Part shown: positions 28,405-38,319 of the stretch, in pieces
How the letters are laid out: every line of letters starts with the position of its first letter
How positions within the stretch are numbered: position 1 is the stretch's first letter
Assembly: GCA_034437075.1 (NCBI GenBank)
Contig: DAOTVD010000427.1
Coordinates: forward strand, 1 to 64,000
From: DAOTVD01 sp034437075
GTDB lineage: Bacteria; Chloroflexota; Anaerolineae; Aggregatilineales; J027
Reading direction: 5' to 3'
Length of the DNA stretch: 64,000 bases
The notes under the pieces: generated by a model
What the model was told of the DNA's origin: nothing
Seen by the model: only the letters and a program-made list of their open reading frames with translations
Databases searched by the model: none
Program-made: the position numbers and the translations under genes

Positions 28405-30294
28405 TTATAGTTTATCCGTTCTTACGGCCCCAGCGCCACTCCGTTCCAGGTTCCGGCTGGCTGCTGCCATCAAGTACGAGAATATGAAGTACAAGATAGC
28501 AATATACAAATAACCTTCACGTTGAAAGCCGGTGTAACCAGTGGCGGTATCCGACAAAATACGCCGCATAGCGCCCGTAATCTCGAAGATGCCCACCAAA
28601 GCTACCAACGACGTATCTTTGAAGATACTCACAAACTGGCCCATAATCGCAGGGATAACCGCGCGTAGCGCCTGGGGCAAGACGATAAGCAAGGTGGTCT
28701 GAAAGCTGGTTAGCCCCAGCGCGCGCGCGGCTTCGAGTTGTCCTTTAGGGATAATCTGCAAGCCACCGCGAATAACTTCGGCCAGATAGGCGCCTGTGAA
28801 CAGCGTCAGAACAACTGCCATGCGCACGACTGCCGCTGTATCTTGCAAGCCGTCCACCATAAACAGCACAATATAGCGCCCCGCAAATAACAACGTAATC
28901 AGCGGTACACCGCGAATGGTTTCGATGAAAATGGTACACAAGAATTTGATGACCGGCAGTTCACTCTGGCGACCTAAGGCTAAGGCAATGCCAATGGGAA
29001 AAGAACCAATGATCGCTACAACGGTGAGCGCTAAGGTCAAAAAGAGACCGCCGAAGTCCGTTGTATCAATTTCAGGTAGTGTGTCGTTGCCTTCTATGCC
29101 CACCGATATGACATATTGAATCGGGATAGACACTGCCCATAAGAGCAACAAACCCCGTGTCATCCACTTGCGCGGCAAACGGTACTTACCTGATTGACCC
29201 AAAAAGTAGCCAATCAGCCCCACAACCAAGCTGATGAAATAGAACTGACGGGTTGCCAACAGGTAAGGCCCCAGTTGCAGGCTGAAATACTGGGGTAGCG
29301 TACGTTCACCGGAAAAGCGCATATCCGTACGGTTGGCCTCGGTGGCACAATTAGAGCATTCAAGCTCAGGCGGTAGGCCATAGGTGGCTTGGCGGCGTTC
29401 AATTGACCAGTTGGTATTGTAATATACCTCCAAGTCTTCAACGCGCAGCAAAGCAACGCCTGCCGTGTTGAATTCCTCATTTTCTTCTTCCACCATCGTG
29501 AAGGTATACCAACCCGAATCAGGTGCTTCCCAGGTGAAACTTTCTGATTCTTGGTTACCTTCTGTAAAGGGCGTTTCGTAGATGACCTCCCCTTGTGCAT
29601 CCCAAACTTGCACCTGCAAACTCATATCATATGCAGTGGAGTCAATTTGCCCGCGATCTACGCCACGAGCCGCTGCGGCTATCGCGTCCCAAGATGTGTT
29701 GGTAAGCTGATTATCATCCGCGATATACCCGCCGATGTTTTCTAGGCCGAATTCGTCCGGCTCGATCAACGGATCAATCGTAAATGTGATTTCCTGGCCT
29801 TCTTCGGCAATGAAATTCACCTGGCGATTGATGTATCCCGGCTCGGTATAGTAGGCAATTGGCGGCTCTGGTACGGCTTGGGTCAGCAAAGGAATAATGA
29901 TCATTGCGGCCCCAATCAGCCCCATTGCCGCAAATATCCAGCGCTGAATGCGGCCCCAAAAGCCAACGGATAACATCACGAGGAAGACGATAATGAAAGC
30001 CGATAGCTCTATGCGCCACATTTCTTCCTTAGGATATTCCGGCCCAGCGCCAATATTGGTCAGATTCAGAAAGACCACTTCCCATTGCGCCGAAAAAATC
30101 GCCCAGTTCAGAAAGTCGTACAAAAAGATCAGGATAAAAGCCAACGTAATCAATGTACTGATCGCGTTGGGCACATTATTGAATAGATTCTTGCGTAGCC
30201 AGCCTATCAGCCCAATTTCAGAAATAGGCGGGCGGCGCCCTTCGGGTGGCCGTTCGGGCCCAACATAATGTGATTGAAAACTTTGCTCAGACAT
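28405..30294 (-). CDS. aapM: General L-amino-acid ABC permease, AapM type, with extracytoplasmic insert
   Basis: 629 residues; AapM of proteobacteria is near 380. Four helices in the N-terminal third are followed by about 210 polar residues outside the membrane, with a beta-rich look and a CSNC pair. The permease core (about 420-620) has the EAA loop EAARALGLTSFQTTLLIVLP and GQFVSIFKDTSLVALVGIFE, typical for amino-acid permeases. Its start overlaps the previous stop by one base (TAATG). The insert has no counterpart I can name and could receive the binding protein. Confidence 0.88.
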   Translation of the reverse strand: MSEQSFQSHYVGPERPPEGRRPPISEIGLIGWLRKNLFNNVPNAISTLITLAFILIFLYDFLNWAIFSAQWEVVFLNLTNIGAGPEYPKEEMWRIELSAFIIVFLVMLSVGFWGRIQRWIFAAMGLIGAAMIIIPLLTQAVPEPPIAYYTEPGYINRQVNFIAEEGQEITFTIDPLIEPDEFGLENIGGYIADDNQLTNTSWDAIAAAARGVDRGQIDSTAYDMSLQVQVWDAQGEVIYETPFTEGNQESESFTWEAPDSGWYTFTMVEEENEEFNTAGVALLRVEDLEVYYNTNWSIERRQATYGLPPELECSNCATEANRTDMRFSGERTLPQYFSLQLGPYLLATRQFYFISLVVGLIGYFLGQSGKYRLPRKWMTRGLLLLWAVSIPIQYVISVGIEGNDTLPEIDTTDFGGLFLTLALTVVAIIGSFPIGIALALGRQSELPVIKFLCTIFIETIRGVPLITLLFAGRYIVLFMVDGLQDTAAVVRMAVVLTLFTGAYLAEVIRGGLQIIPKGQLEAARALGLTSFQTTLLIVLPQALRAVIPAIMGQFVSIFKDTSLVALVGIFEITGAMRRILSDTATGYTGFQREGYLYIAILYFIFSYLMAAASRNLERSGAGAVRTDKL

Positions 30295-32240
30295 TAGCGG
30301 GTCCTCAATTCGGTTGTGGTATTCAACAGGTTTGTGAAGAGTGAGAACGTAATACTCATGCTCAAGTAAATGACCATCAAACCAACAAAGAACGGCACGG
30401 CCTGGCCGCTTTCGTTGTTGGCGATGTTCACCGTGTTATAGGCATCGGCAAACCCGACCGCCAATCCCAAACTGGAGTTTTTGCCCAGATTGACATACTG
30501 ATTACCCAATGGCGGGATAATCAAACGCAATGCTTGCGGCAAAATCACCAAAGAAAGTACCTGCGAACCGCCCAAGCCCAACGACCGCGCGGCTTCAAGT
30601 TGGCCCTTGGGCACAGATTGAATGCCCGCCCGCACAATATCTGCGATAAAGGCCGATGTATAGAAACTGAGACCTGCGAAAACGGCCACAAATTGCAAGC
30701 TCAAACGCCAACCGCCTTCGAATTGACCTCTGAAGCCTTCACGCACAAAAGCCGGATAGTCTACGGTAAAAGGCCCCTGACCAATCGGCCAGCCACCCGC
30801 CGCCAGCCAGCCGATGCCCGCAAAAAACAAAAATGTCGGCAGCGCGTAACGCCAGGTATAAGCAGGTTCACCCGTGCGGTCTTGAATACCCTTACGCCAC
30901 CAGCGCACGGCCATGGCTACCATCAAACCGACAAACAGCCCCAAGGCTAACCATATAAAGCTATCGGTGGGTACCAGGTCTGTGAACAAGATGCCCTGTG
31001 AACTGATAACATACAGATGCTCATGTAGGGTAAATGGGCCAATTTGTCCGGGGGAGGTTAACGCGGTTGGCTCAATACCGCCGGCAGTTTCGGCAGGCAA
31101 GACAATCAAGAGCGCCTGATAGATAAAAATAAGCTGCACCAGCAGCGGCGTATTGCGGAATATCTCGGTGTACACCACGGATACTTGCCGTACCAGATAG
31201 TTATTGGATAGCAAGCCGATGCCCACCAATACACCAATAATTGTGGCCGCGACAACAGACACCAGCACCACGCGAATCGTGTTGACAAAGCCGCTGATAA
31301 TGACGCGCGTGGTGCTCGACGCGGCTAAATACGGCTCTAACGCTTCCAGGATCGATTGCAGGATTGTGTTATGTATGGGCAAGGTAACGAGAACCAGCGC
31401 AGCCGCACCAATGGCCATATAGCGACTGCGTTTTTGAAAATTTAAGTACAACGTAGCCGCTACCAAGAGGACAAGCAACAACCAACTGACCTGCGATACC
31501 AATTCCGCGTCTAATTGCGCAACCAGGACAGTATGTATCGGCGTTATCAAAGCAAGCCCTACGGCGATAGGGAGGGCGTTCGTTTGGCCATTCCGGCGCA
31601 ACAAGGTATATGCTAAAGACGCGATGCCCAGCCACACCAAAAACCAGAGTTCCGGTACAGGCATATTGGTTACGCTCAAGGTATCCACCCAACTCCATTC
31701 ATTACGAAAGGGCGGGCCTTCCGAAATGGTGGCCGCGAAACGGCGTTCATATACCCCAAAGTCAAGCGTAACTTGCGATTCTGACAAATTGGTTGTCAGG
31801 CTTTGCCACAGCCAAGCCAAGCCACCGATAAAGCCTATCGCAAAAAAGACTTGTAAAAAATTTTGTAAAACAATTAAGTCACGGTAGAAGGGAATGATAG
31901 CGATGCGCTCATCGCGTGGCTTTTTGGATAATGTCAGATAAACGGCTACCCAAGTGAAGGGCAACAAGAAAATAGGTAACGAGGCAATCCCCAGCAAACT
32001 CAGGATCGAGGCCAGGGTATCGCCTGCATCACTTGTGCCTTCTAGCGCTGGGGCTAAGAGTAGGACAACCGCATTGACAGGAACAAAAGCCAATCCTATC
32101 GACGTGCCCAGATGTAACCCTTTATCCGCGTTTTGACCTTTCAAGATATACAACGCGCGGGTTAAGATGCCGCCAAGTGTAGCCCCTAGGGTTGCCACAA
32201 GAATAGCAATAAAGACTTCATTCATGGTCAGTCTCTCCAA
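30294..32240 (-). CDS. aapQ: General L-amino-acid ABC permease, AapQ type, extended
   Basis: 648 residues, again much longer than AapQ (about 400). About eight helices before residue 330 precede a permease core that carries TEIFRNTPLLVQLIFIY, EAARSLGLGGSQVLSLVILP and GNQYVNLGKNSSLGLAVGFA, all characteristic of the AapQ/BztB family. A short periplasmic domain follows residue 150. It pairs with the AapM-type permease to form the heterodimeric pore. It is separated from the binding-protein gene by a hairpin terminator, so it is probably expressed by read-through. Confidence 0.88.
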   Translation of the reverse strand: MERLTMNEVFIAILVATLGATLGGILTRALYILKGQNADKGLHLGTSIGLAFVPVNAVVLLLAPALEGTSDAGDTLASILSLLGIASLPIFLLPFTWVAVYLTLSKKPRDERIAIIPFYRDLIVLQNFLQVFFAIGFIGGLAWLWQSLTTNLSESQVTLDFGVYERRFAATISEGPPFRNEWSWVDTLSVTNMPVPELWFLVWLGIASLAYTLLRRNGQTNALPIAVGLALITPIHTVLVAQLDAELVSQVSWLLLVLLVAATLYLNFQKRSRYMAIGAAALVLVTLPIHNTILQSILEALEPYLAASSTTRVIISGFVNTIRVVLVSVVAATIIGVLVGIGLLSNNYLVRQVSVVYTEIFRNTPLLVQLIFIYQALLIVLPAETAGGIEPTALTSPGQIGPFTLHEHLYVISSQGILFTDLVPTDSFIWLALGLFVGLMVAMAVRWWRKGIQDRTGEPAYTWRYALPTFLFFAGIGWLAAGGWPIGQGPFTVDYPAFVREGFRGQFEGGWRLSLQFVAVFAGLSFYTSAFIADIVRAGIQSVPKGQLEAARSLGLGGSQVLSLVILPQALRLIIPPLGNQYVNLGKNSSLGLAVGFADAYNTVNIANNESGQAVPFFVGLMVIYLSMSITFSLFTNLLNTTTELRTR

Positions 32241-32335
32241 CGATGTTGTGTATGGATGACGGTTGGCTGGGGTGATGCGCGGGTGCGATTGAGGGAACCA
32301 ACCGATGTATCAAAACACCATCAAATGCGGTGGTG

Positions 32336-32370
32336 TAAAAAGCAACCTCGCCCAGGGTGGGCGAGGTGCT
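32336..32370 (-). terminator. Hairpin with T-run between aapJ and aapQ
   Basis: On the minus strand GCACCTCGCCCA-CCC-TGGGCGAGGTTGC forms a 12-base-pair stem with one mismatch, followed by TTTTTA. It stands about 25 bases after the binding-protein stop and should attenuate transcription into the permease genes. Confidence 0.82.
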
Positions 32371-32394
32371 CAGCAGAAGTAACGATCAGATGGC

Positions 32395-33474
32395 TTAGCG
32401 CCAGGCCGGCGGATACAGCAGACCGCCATCGGTCCACAGTTCGTTGGGCGAGCCTTCGCGCGCCACACCGATGGGGGTGATATTACGCTCGTAGATTTCA
32501 GCGTAGTTACCCACAGTTTGGATGATGTGCACCACGAATTCATCGTTCAGGGCGATCAAGGTACCCAGGCCGGAGTCATCCTGGCCCAAGAAGCGGGCGA
32601 TTTCGGGGGCTTCGCTCATCATCATCTCTTCCAGGTTTTCGCTGGTGATGCCGTATTCTTCAGCCTGGATGGGGGCAAAGGTGGCCCAGTTCACGATGTC
32701 GGCAAATTGCGGATCATCATCCAGGTACATTGGGCCAAGCGGTTCTTTGGAGAGGGTCTGGCCCAAGATTTCGTAAGCGCTGGGGTCGGCAGCAGCAGAA
32801 CGCAGGCCGGCCAACTGGCTCTTGTCGGAGGTCAGCACGTCGCAAGCGCCGTTTTCGAAGTCACGCAGGGTCGCATCGGAGGTATCGCCCAGCACCAATT
32901 CGGGGTCTTCGCCGAATTCAGCACTGTAAGCATCCACCAGATTACGCTCGGTGGTGGTACCACTTTGAACGCAGAAGCTGGCGCCTTCCAGATCAGACAG
33001 CGTCTGCACGCCGGCATCCAGCAATTCAACTGGCACCATCAAGCCCTGGCCATCGTAGAAGGTGGTGGGGCCAAAGTGGCTGTTCAGGCTGGTGTCACGA
33101 GTGAAGGTCCAGGTGGTGTTGCGCATGAGCAAATCCACATCATTAGCTTGCAGCGCCGTGAAGCGCTCGGCAGCGGTGAGCGGCACAAAGTTAATGCGCT
33201 CGTCAACATTTTCGGGGCCAAAGATCGCCGCCGCTACAACACGGCAATAGTCAGCATCCAGCCCTTCCATGACGCCCGTGTCGGGGTTGGGGCTAGAGAA
33301 GCCAGGTAGCGTACCACTCACGCCACAGTTCAGCACGCCACGATCCAAAATCTCTTGCAGTTTGGGGCCCGGTTCTTGGGCGGTGACGTGGGAGGTATTA
33401 AATACACCAAAGCTAAAAGCTGCCGCTGCAATCAGCGCGACAACTAGAGAAAACCGAATAACTCGCATCCTCAT
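32395..33474 (-). CDS. aapJ: General L-amino-acid ABC substrate-binding protein
   Basis: 359 residues with Sec signal peptide (VIRFSLVVALIAAAAFSFGV). The mature part has LNCGVSGTLPGFSSPN, EGLDADYCRVVAAAIFG, VDLLMRNTTWTFTRDTSL, YDGQGLMVP and GNYAEIYERNITPIGV, and ends in LLYPPAWR. These match the AapJ/BztA family strongly. It captures L-amino acids of broad type outside the membrane and passes them to the AapQ/AapM permease pair. It is the first gene of the operon, with 250 bases free of genes upstream that should carry its promoter. Confidence 0.92.
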   Translation of the reverse strand: MRMRVIRFSLVVALIAAAAFSFGVFNTSHVTAQEPGPKLQEILDRGVLNCGVSGTLPGFSSPNPDTGVMEGLDADYCRVVAAAIFGPENVDERINFVPLTAAERFTALQANDVDLLMRNTTWTFTRDTSLNSHFGPTTFYDGQGLMVPVELLDAGVQTLSDLEGASFCVQSGTTTERNLVDAYSAEFGEDPELVLGDTSDATLRDFENGACDVLTSDKSQLAGLRSAAADPSAYEILGQTLSKEPLGPMYLDDDPQFADIVNWATFAPIQAEEYGITSENLEEMMMSEAPEIARFLGQDDSGLGTLIALNDEFVVHIIQTVGNYAEIYERNITPIGVAREGSPNELWTDGGLLYPPAWR

Positions 33475-33725
33475 ATGTCCTTTCTAAGCAATACGGAAAG
33501 CTAGGCATAAATCTAAAGGTTTTATACCAATCGACTGATTATTGTAGAAAGCTTTGGAACACGAAGCAAAGCATTCTTATATCCTCATCATGTTTTTGGC
33601 AAATTTTGTTTAATCTGACGAATAAAGCAAGCTTTGGTTGGGCAATTCCGGTCGCTTAGATGAGAAGTTCTCATTTAAGCCTGGCCAAATGCTCCCGGCG
33701 AGGTATCCCAGGGATTCGGCGAGCC

Positions 33726-34352
33726 TTAGATGATCTGCTGTTTAAGCGCTTGGGCCACGGCCTGGGTGCGCGTCGATACGCCGATTTTGCCCAAAATATT
33801 GCGCACATGGGCGCTGACCGTATACCGACTGATGTTCAGTTCTTCCGCAATTTGAGGATTTGTGTAGCCCTTGGCCATACAGAGCAACACTTCGCGTTCA
33901 CGGGGTGTTAGCATCGAGGCAGCCGAGTAGGCTTCTTGCTTTTTGGCCAACATCTGCGACACCTGAGGCGACATATAAGATTCACCTCGGTAGGTCAAGC
34001 GAATAGCTTTGATGAGTTCATCGACCGTGGCATCTTTCAAAAGATAGCTAAGCGCCCCGGCATCCAGCGCGTCGTGCACCAACCCTACATTCTGGAAACT
34101 CGTCAGGGCGATAATCTTCACCTGGGGAAAACGCTGATAAATATGGCGTGTCGCTTCGATACCATCCATAACGGGCATAATCATATCGATCAAAAGCACA
34201 TGCGGTTTAAGGCGTTCGCAACAGGCCACAGCTTCTTTGCCATTTTCGGCCTCGCCCACGAGCTCAAAATCATCGAAGCCGTCGATCAGAAAAGCCAATC
34301 CTTTGCGCACCATGTTATGGTCATCAGCAATACAAACACGTATGGTGGTCAT
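33726..34352 (-). CDS. NarL/LuxR-family response regulator
   Basis: 208 residues. Receiver residues 1-120 show CIADDHNMVRKGL (acidic pair), LLIDMIMPVMDG (phospho-acceptor) and YLLKDAT (lysine). The LuxR helix-turn-helix at about 145-205 has LTPREREVLLCMAKGYTNPQ and ISRYTVSAHVRNIL. The gene follows its histidine kinase by seven bases on the same strand, so the two form a two-component pair. The target genes are not evident; the damaged photolyase gene directly upstream of the kinase hints at a light or oxygen theme, but this is speculation. Confidence 0.92.
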   Translation of the reverse strand: MTTIRVCIADDHNMVRKGLAFLIDGFDDFELVGEAENGKEAVACCERLKPHVLLIDMIMPVMDGIEATRHIYQRFPQVKIIALTSFQNVGLVHDALDAGALSYLLKDATVDELIKAIRLTYRGESYMSPQVSQMLAKKQEAYSAASMLTPREREVLLCMAKGYTNPQIAEELNISRYTVSAHVRNILGKIGVSTRTQAVAQALKQQII

Positions 34353-34359
34353 TGTCTAC

Positions 34360-36225
34360 TTATGCATTCCTCTTGACGTTTTTCCATTCAAAATGAATGT
34401 GTGTACCTTGGCCAGGTGCCGTGTAAATAGCCAAACGGCCATTTACCGCTTCGGCTCGTTCGCGCATGATGCGTATGCCCATACGATTTTTACTCACTTG
34501 GTTTAGTCGAAATCCGCGCCCATTATCTTGGATACTCACTTGTATACCACCTGCCCCAGCGCAAACCATAATATAAACTTGTGTGCTGGCCTTCGCATGT
34601 TTGGTGATGTTGTTAAGCGCTTCTTGGATAATCCGATAAATGACGACTTGCACATCGTCAGGTAAATTGGGCGCGCCTTCTTCCAGCAAAACAACAGGAA
34701 TATTGGTGCGTGCTTGAAATCCATCCTTTAACTGGGTCAGTAAATCGATTAGGTCGGCTTCTTCCAGAGCCGAGGGCCGTAGCTCTAACAGCAAGGCCCG
34801 CATTTCTAGCTGCACATGGCGCGTCAGGTCTTGTAATTCTTGTAATCCTTGACGAACTTTTTGTGGGTTTTGTTCCCATAAGCGCAGTAGCATACCCGCG
34901 ATTGTCTGTGCTGAAAAGATGGATTGACTCACTGAGTCATGTAAATCGCGCGCTAGGCGTTGCCGTTCTTGTAAGGCCGCCAATTCTAAACCTTGTTGTT
35001 CAGCTTTTTTACGTTGGGTGATGTCGATAATGGTACCCCAAATGGCTGCTTTGCCTTGGTACTCGAACAACGATATATCCAGGTGAACCCAAGTGGCTTC
35101 TCCCTCGCGATTCATGATTTGGAATTCAAACTGACGTAAGGTGCTGCCGTCTTCACGGGTTATTTTTTTGCTAAGGGCCAATAACTTGCGCCAGGAACGC
35201 TGCACTAATTGTTCTAAGGGCACTTGAAATAATTCATCATAGGCGTAGCCCAAGATAGAGAGTGCCGCTTTGTTAGCATAACGAATACGGCTATCCTGGT
35301 AGATGAACAACCCTACAGTTGTAGCATCCATCAACAAACGTGTTTTTTCTTCTTGTACCCGTAAAAGCCGGTCAATTTGGCGCCGCGCGGTAATATCACG
35401 CCCGACCCCTACCATACCGACATACTCCCCGGAGATGTCATATAGCGCGCTGGCCTTAACGTAGACATGCAATGGCCGCCCATCGCGATGACGTTGCAGC
35501 AGTTCACCTTCCCATGTGCGGTCTTGCTGAATGCGCTGACGAAAAAACTCCGTGCGATTATAGGGTGACTGGGTATAGGTGACCTCGTGAATGAATTGCC
35601 CTAGCGCTTCTTGCTCTGTATAGCCATACAGCATCTCCGCGCCCCGGTTCCAGGTGGTGATATGGCCCGCCCTATTGACTGAGATAATAGAGTCTGACAC
35701 TTCTTGTAATAAATCGGCCTGATACTGTAGCTTTTCTTGCAATTGCACCTGGTCAGTCACATCAACGAAGACCACAAAGCAATGCATGACCTGGCCTTGA
35801 GTGTCTAAGAGGGCGCCCATGCGCTGCTTGACAATACGCGGCACGCCATCTGCACGAATAATTTCTAATTCCCCGGCCCAAACCTGCCCCGTAAGGATAA
35901 AAGGATAGATTTCTTGCTGGATTTTTTGCAAAGACGACGGTGTGTAGATTTGCCAAAATGTCTCGATTGTGCAATAGGCATCAACGTTCATGAATTGAAT
36001 AAACGAATCGTTCACATACGTGATCTCACCCGCGCGGTTGGCCACAATAATGGCTGATACAGCCGTATCACAAATATGGAAAAAGGGGCTCACCGGCGGC
36101 GTAGCGGCGTTTTGCCGATATTGAGAAATCATATCTCTCAAGACTTCATCAGCAGAACGCCCTTCTGCTTGTGCAATATCGTCTAAATCAGCTAACAAGG
36201 TGGTGGGTAAATCGTTAAACATCAT
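34360..36225 (-). CDS. Multi-PAS sensor histidine kinase (HisKA_3 type)
   Basis: 621 residues, no membrane segment. Three PAS modules are readable: IIVANRAGEITYVNDSFIQF (about 50), IISVNRAGHITTWNRGAEML (about 185) and VGLFIYQDSRIRYANKAALS (about 305). The dimerisation/phosphoacceptor motif RQRLARDLHDSVSQSIFSAQ and an HATPase with EALNNITKHA and VSIQDNGRGF follow. This architecture belongs to NarX/DegS-like cytoplasmic kinases that pair with NarL-type regulators, here the next gene. No cysteine cluster or heme motif indicates the signal. The start overlaps the end of the broken photolyase gene by 11 bases. Confidence 0.9.
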   Translation of the reverse strand: MMFNDLPTTLLADLDDIAQAEGRSADEVLRDMISQYRQNAATPPVSPFFHICDTAVSAIIVANRAGEITYVNDSFIQFMNVDAYCTIETFWQIYTPSSLQKIQQEIYPFILTGQVWAGELEIIRADGVPRIVKQRMGALLDTQGQVMHCFVVFVDVTDQVQLQEKLQYQADLLQEVSDSIISVNRAGHITTWNRGAEMLYGYTEQEALGQFIHEVTYTQSPYNRTEFFRQRIQQDRTWEGELLQRHRDGRPLHVYVKASALYDISGEYVGMVGVGRDITARRQIDRLLRVQEEKTRLLMDATTVGLFIYQDSRIRYANKAALSILGYAYDELFQVPLEQLVQRSWRKLLALSKKITREDGSTLRQFEFQIMNREGEATWVHLDISLFEYQGKAAIWGTIIDITQRKKAEQQGLELAALQERQRLARDLHDSVSQSIFSAQTIAGMLLRLWEQNPQKVRQGLQELQDLTRHVQLEMRALLLELRPSALEEADLIDLLTQLKDGFQARTNIPVVLLEEGAPNLPDDVQVVIYRIIQEALNNITKHAKASTQVYIMVCAGAGGIQVSIQDNGRGFRLNQVSKNRMGIRIMRERAEAVNGRLAIYTAPGQGTHIHFEWKNVKRNA

Positions 36226-37278
36226 GATGAGGTAAATCTAACTGGTCTAAAAAGGTTTCGGTTTGGTCTTGCACGCGCGCACGCTCTTCGTCATCTAAAT
36301 GGCGTAATCCTAAAACATTCTTACCTAAACGGGGATTAGAACGAAGTGTCTGCTCATGCACGATCAAAAAGTTCCAATACAGGTAATTAAAAGGACACGC
36401 AGACTCCCCAGTACGTTTGGTATGATGATATCGGCAGCCCTGGCAATAATCACTCATTTTGTTAATGTAATTCGCAGATGCGATATAAGGTTTGGTCGCG
36501 ATGATCCCGCCATCTGCGTTTAAGCCCATGCCCAACACATTCGGCAACATCACCCAATCATAAGCATCCACAAACGAGCTCAAGAACCAATCATTCACCG
36601 CTAGCGGCTCGACCCCTGCCAGCAAGCAAAAATTAGAAACGAGCATTAAACGCTCGATGTGATGAAGGTAGCCTTGCGTATGGGCTCGCCTGAGTGCGTG
36701 ATGCAAGCAATTCATATCGGTGTGGCCATCCCAGAAGAAAGCCGGTAAAGGGCGCTGGGCTGCCCAGGTGTTGGCATGGCGCAAGGCGGGCATGTTGCGC
36801 CAATACTGCCAGTACATGAATTCGCGCCAGCCCAATACTTGCCGGATAAACCCTTCAACGGAATTAAGCGGCGCTCGGCCATCGTGATAAGTTGCTTATG
36901 GAGAACGCAAAACAAATCCGTATAAAACCGAGGGCTTAAGCCCTCGGTTTTGGCAGAAAAAACATTTGTGTTTGTTTTGAACTGTCCATTAGGTCGGTGC
37001 TCACTCACATGTTGACGCAGGCCATCCAGCATCGTGGGCGCCTGAATATAATCAACTTGATAGCCTTGCTCACGTAGCCATGCGGCATAGTGCCGCATAG
37101 CGCTAAACACGAGCATTAGCTTATGGGGATGGTATGTAAACCGGCGTGAGCGGCTCAGGCTTTCCACCATCACCACCTGAATGTTGGCCAAGTCGCTATG
37201 CTCCTGAGCAGCTTGTAATGCCGGATGCGTTTTCAGTAACTGATCGCCAAGTATCCAAACGCTATAGTGAATGGGCAT
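36215..37278 (-). pseudogene. Fe-S photolyase/cryptochrome (PhrB/CryB family), internally deleted and frameshifted
   Basis: The N-terminal part (from ATG 37278) has WILGDQLLKTHPAL and KLMLVFSAMRHYAAWLREQG, the start of FeS-BCP photolyases. The C-terminal part in another frame begins near 36880 with PLNSVEGFIRQVLGWREFM and retains the four cluster cysteines (MNCLHH, DYCQGCRYHH, SACPFN). Family members have about 500 residues; here about 190 from the middle, including much of the FAD cleft, are missing and the frame changes near 36880. A perfect 28-base palindrome (36924-36951) sits at the junction. A functional enzyme is not expected unless the sequence is misassembled. Confidence 0.75.
36924..36951. 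repeat. Perfect 28-base palindrome inside the broken photolyase gene
   Basis: AAAACCGAGGGC and its exact reverse complement flank TTAA. With flanking A and T runs it has the form of a bidirectional intrinsic terminator, an unexpected element inside a coding region. It lies where the photolyase reading frame is lost, so it may mark the deletion junction or an inserted terminator. Confidence 0.7.
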
Positions 37279-37614
37279 AAGTACAGTGTATTCATTCTGC
37301 CGTTATAATGATCTTTCTATTGTAGCGGTCATACGCCACCCATGCAGAACCAAACAGTCAGTTTTTAGTGCCCCAACGGTTATGGTAATTTTCAGAAAGG
37401 TAGCGCGGTGCTAGTTAATGCCCTTTAGCCCCAAAAGAGACATCAAACGGACATTTGATCATCAAACACTTGGCCCTAAAAAGCTCTTAAAGGGTCAAAA
37501 AGTGTCAAAATGCTTGAGCACAGCAAATCCGTTTACCGTGCATAATTGCCTGTCGAACCGACAAACGGGTATGATAAAACAAGTAACGGTATTTGATGTG
37601 AGTATAAATGCGCT
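37279..37614. other. Gene-free divergent region, 336 bases
   Basis: Between the broken photolyase gene and the sortase gene. It is AT-rich with a short inverted repeat ATCAAA-CGGACA-TTTGAT at about 37442-37459 and a further ATCAAAC copy at 37460. No gene or RNA is recognised. It should hold the sortase promoter. Confidence 0.5.
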
Positions 37615-38292
37615 ATGATGCAAAAGAAAGAAACAACTCTACGGCAGCGCATCATAATTATCAGTACGCTGCTGGGCATTGGGTTACTTGTGGGTGTCAT
37701 CATCGGATTTTCTCAATTTATTGTGCCCACATCTTCACCGGAAATAGACGAAGAGGCGGTGGATACCTTACCGACGCTCGCCGCAGCCGATGAAATCCCG
37801 CCGACGCCCCAAACCCAGACCCCGCTGCGGCCCGATGGCTCGCCTTATCCTAGCCTGTATATCCCGCAAGCCAATATTTCCGAATACATTATCGAATCGT
37901 TGTTGCGGCCCGAAGGTTGGCAAGTGGATCATCTGGGCGACCGTATCGGCCACTTACAAGGCACGTCTTGGGTAAATGAAGGCGGCAATGTCGTGCTGGC
38001 CGGGCATATCGAAGACCGCGATGGCAATCCCTCGATATTTGCCAATATCGGGGACCTGGAAATTGGCACGTTGCTAACCATCAATGATAACAACGCGGCG
38101 CATAGCTACCGCGTGACAGATGTGCGTATCGTAGATGCGACCGACTTAAGTGTCGTGTATCCCCAAGGCCGCGAAACGCTAACTTTGATTACATGCACAG
38201 GCTACGATTTTTTCTCCGACACCTACCAAGAGCGGATTGTCGTCAGCGCTGAGCGCGTTAATGCGCCAGTCGATGCCGCCCCATCCTTTTAG
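37615..38292 (+). CDS. Sortase-domain protein (class D/E-like)
   Basis: 225 residues. One helix near the N-terminus (about 12-34), a proline/threonine-rich stalk, then a sortase barrel from about residue 80. Catalytic residues are visible: histidine in VVLAGHIEDRDG, cysteine in LTLITCTGYDFF, arginine in YQERIVVSAE. The LPxTG-type substrates of this enzyme were not found in the window. In Chloroflexota, which lack a classical Gram-positive wall, sortases are presumed to anchor surface proteins. It is followed 27 bases later by a small gene of unknown function that may share its transcript. Confidence 0.85.
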   Translation: MMQKKETTLRQRIIIISTLLGIGLLVGVIIGFSQFIVPTSSPEIDEEAVDTLPTLAAADEIPPTPQTQTPLRPDGSPYPSLYIPQANISEYIIESLLRPEGWQVDHLGDRIGHLQGTSWVNEGGNVVLAGHIEDRDGNPSIFANIGDLEIGTLLTINDNNAAHSYRVTDVRIVDATDLSVVYPQGRETLTLITCTGYDFFSDTYQERIVVSAERVNAPVDAAPSF

Positions 38293-38319
38293 ATGACCGC
38301 CTGAGTTGAAAGAATTCCT

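Noticed and set aside
32518..33309. 263-codon plus-strand frame opposite aapJ
   Set aside because: Antisense shadow of a confidently identified binding protein.
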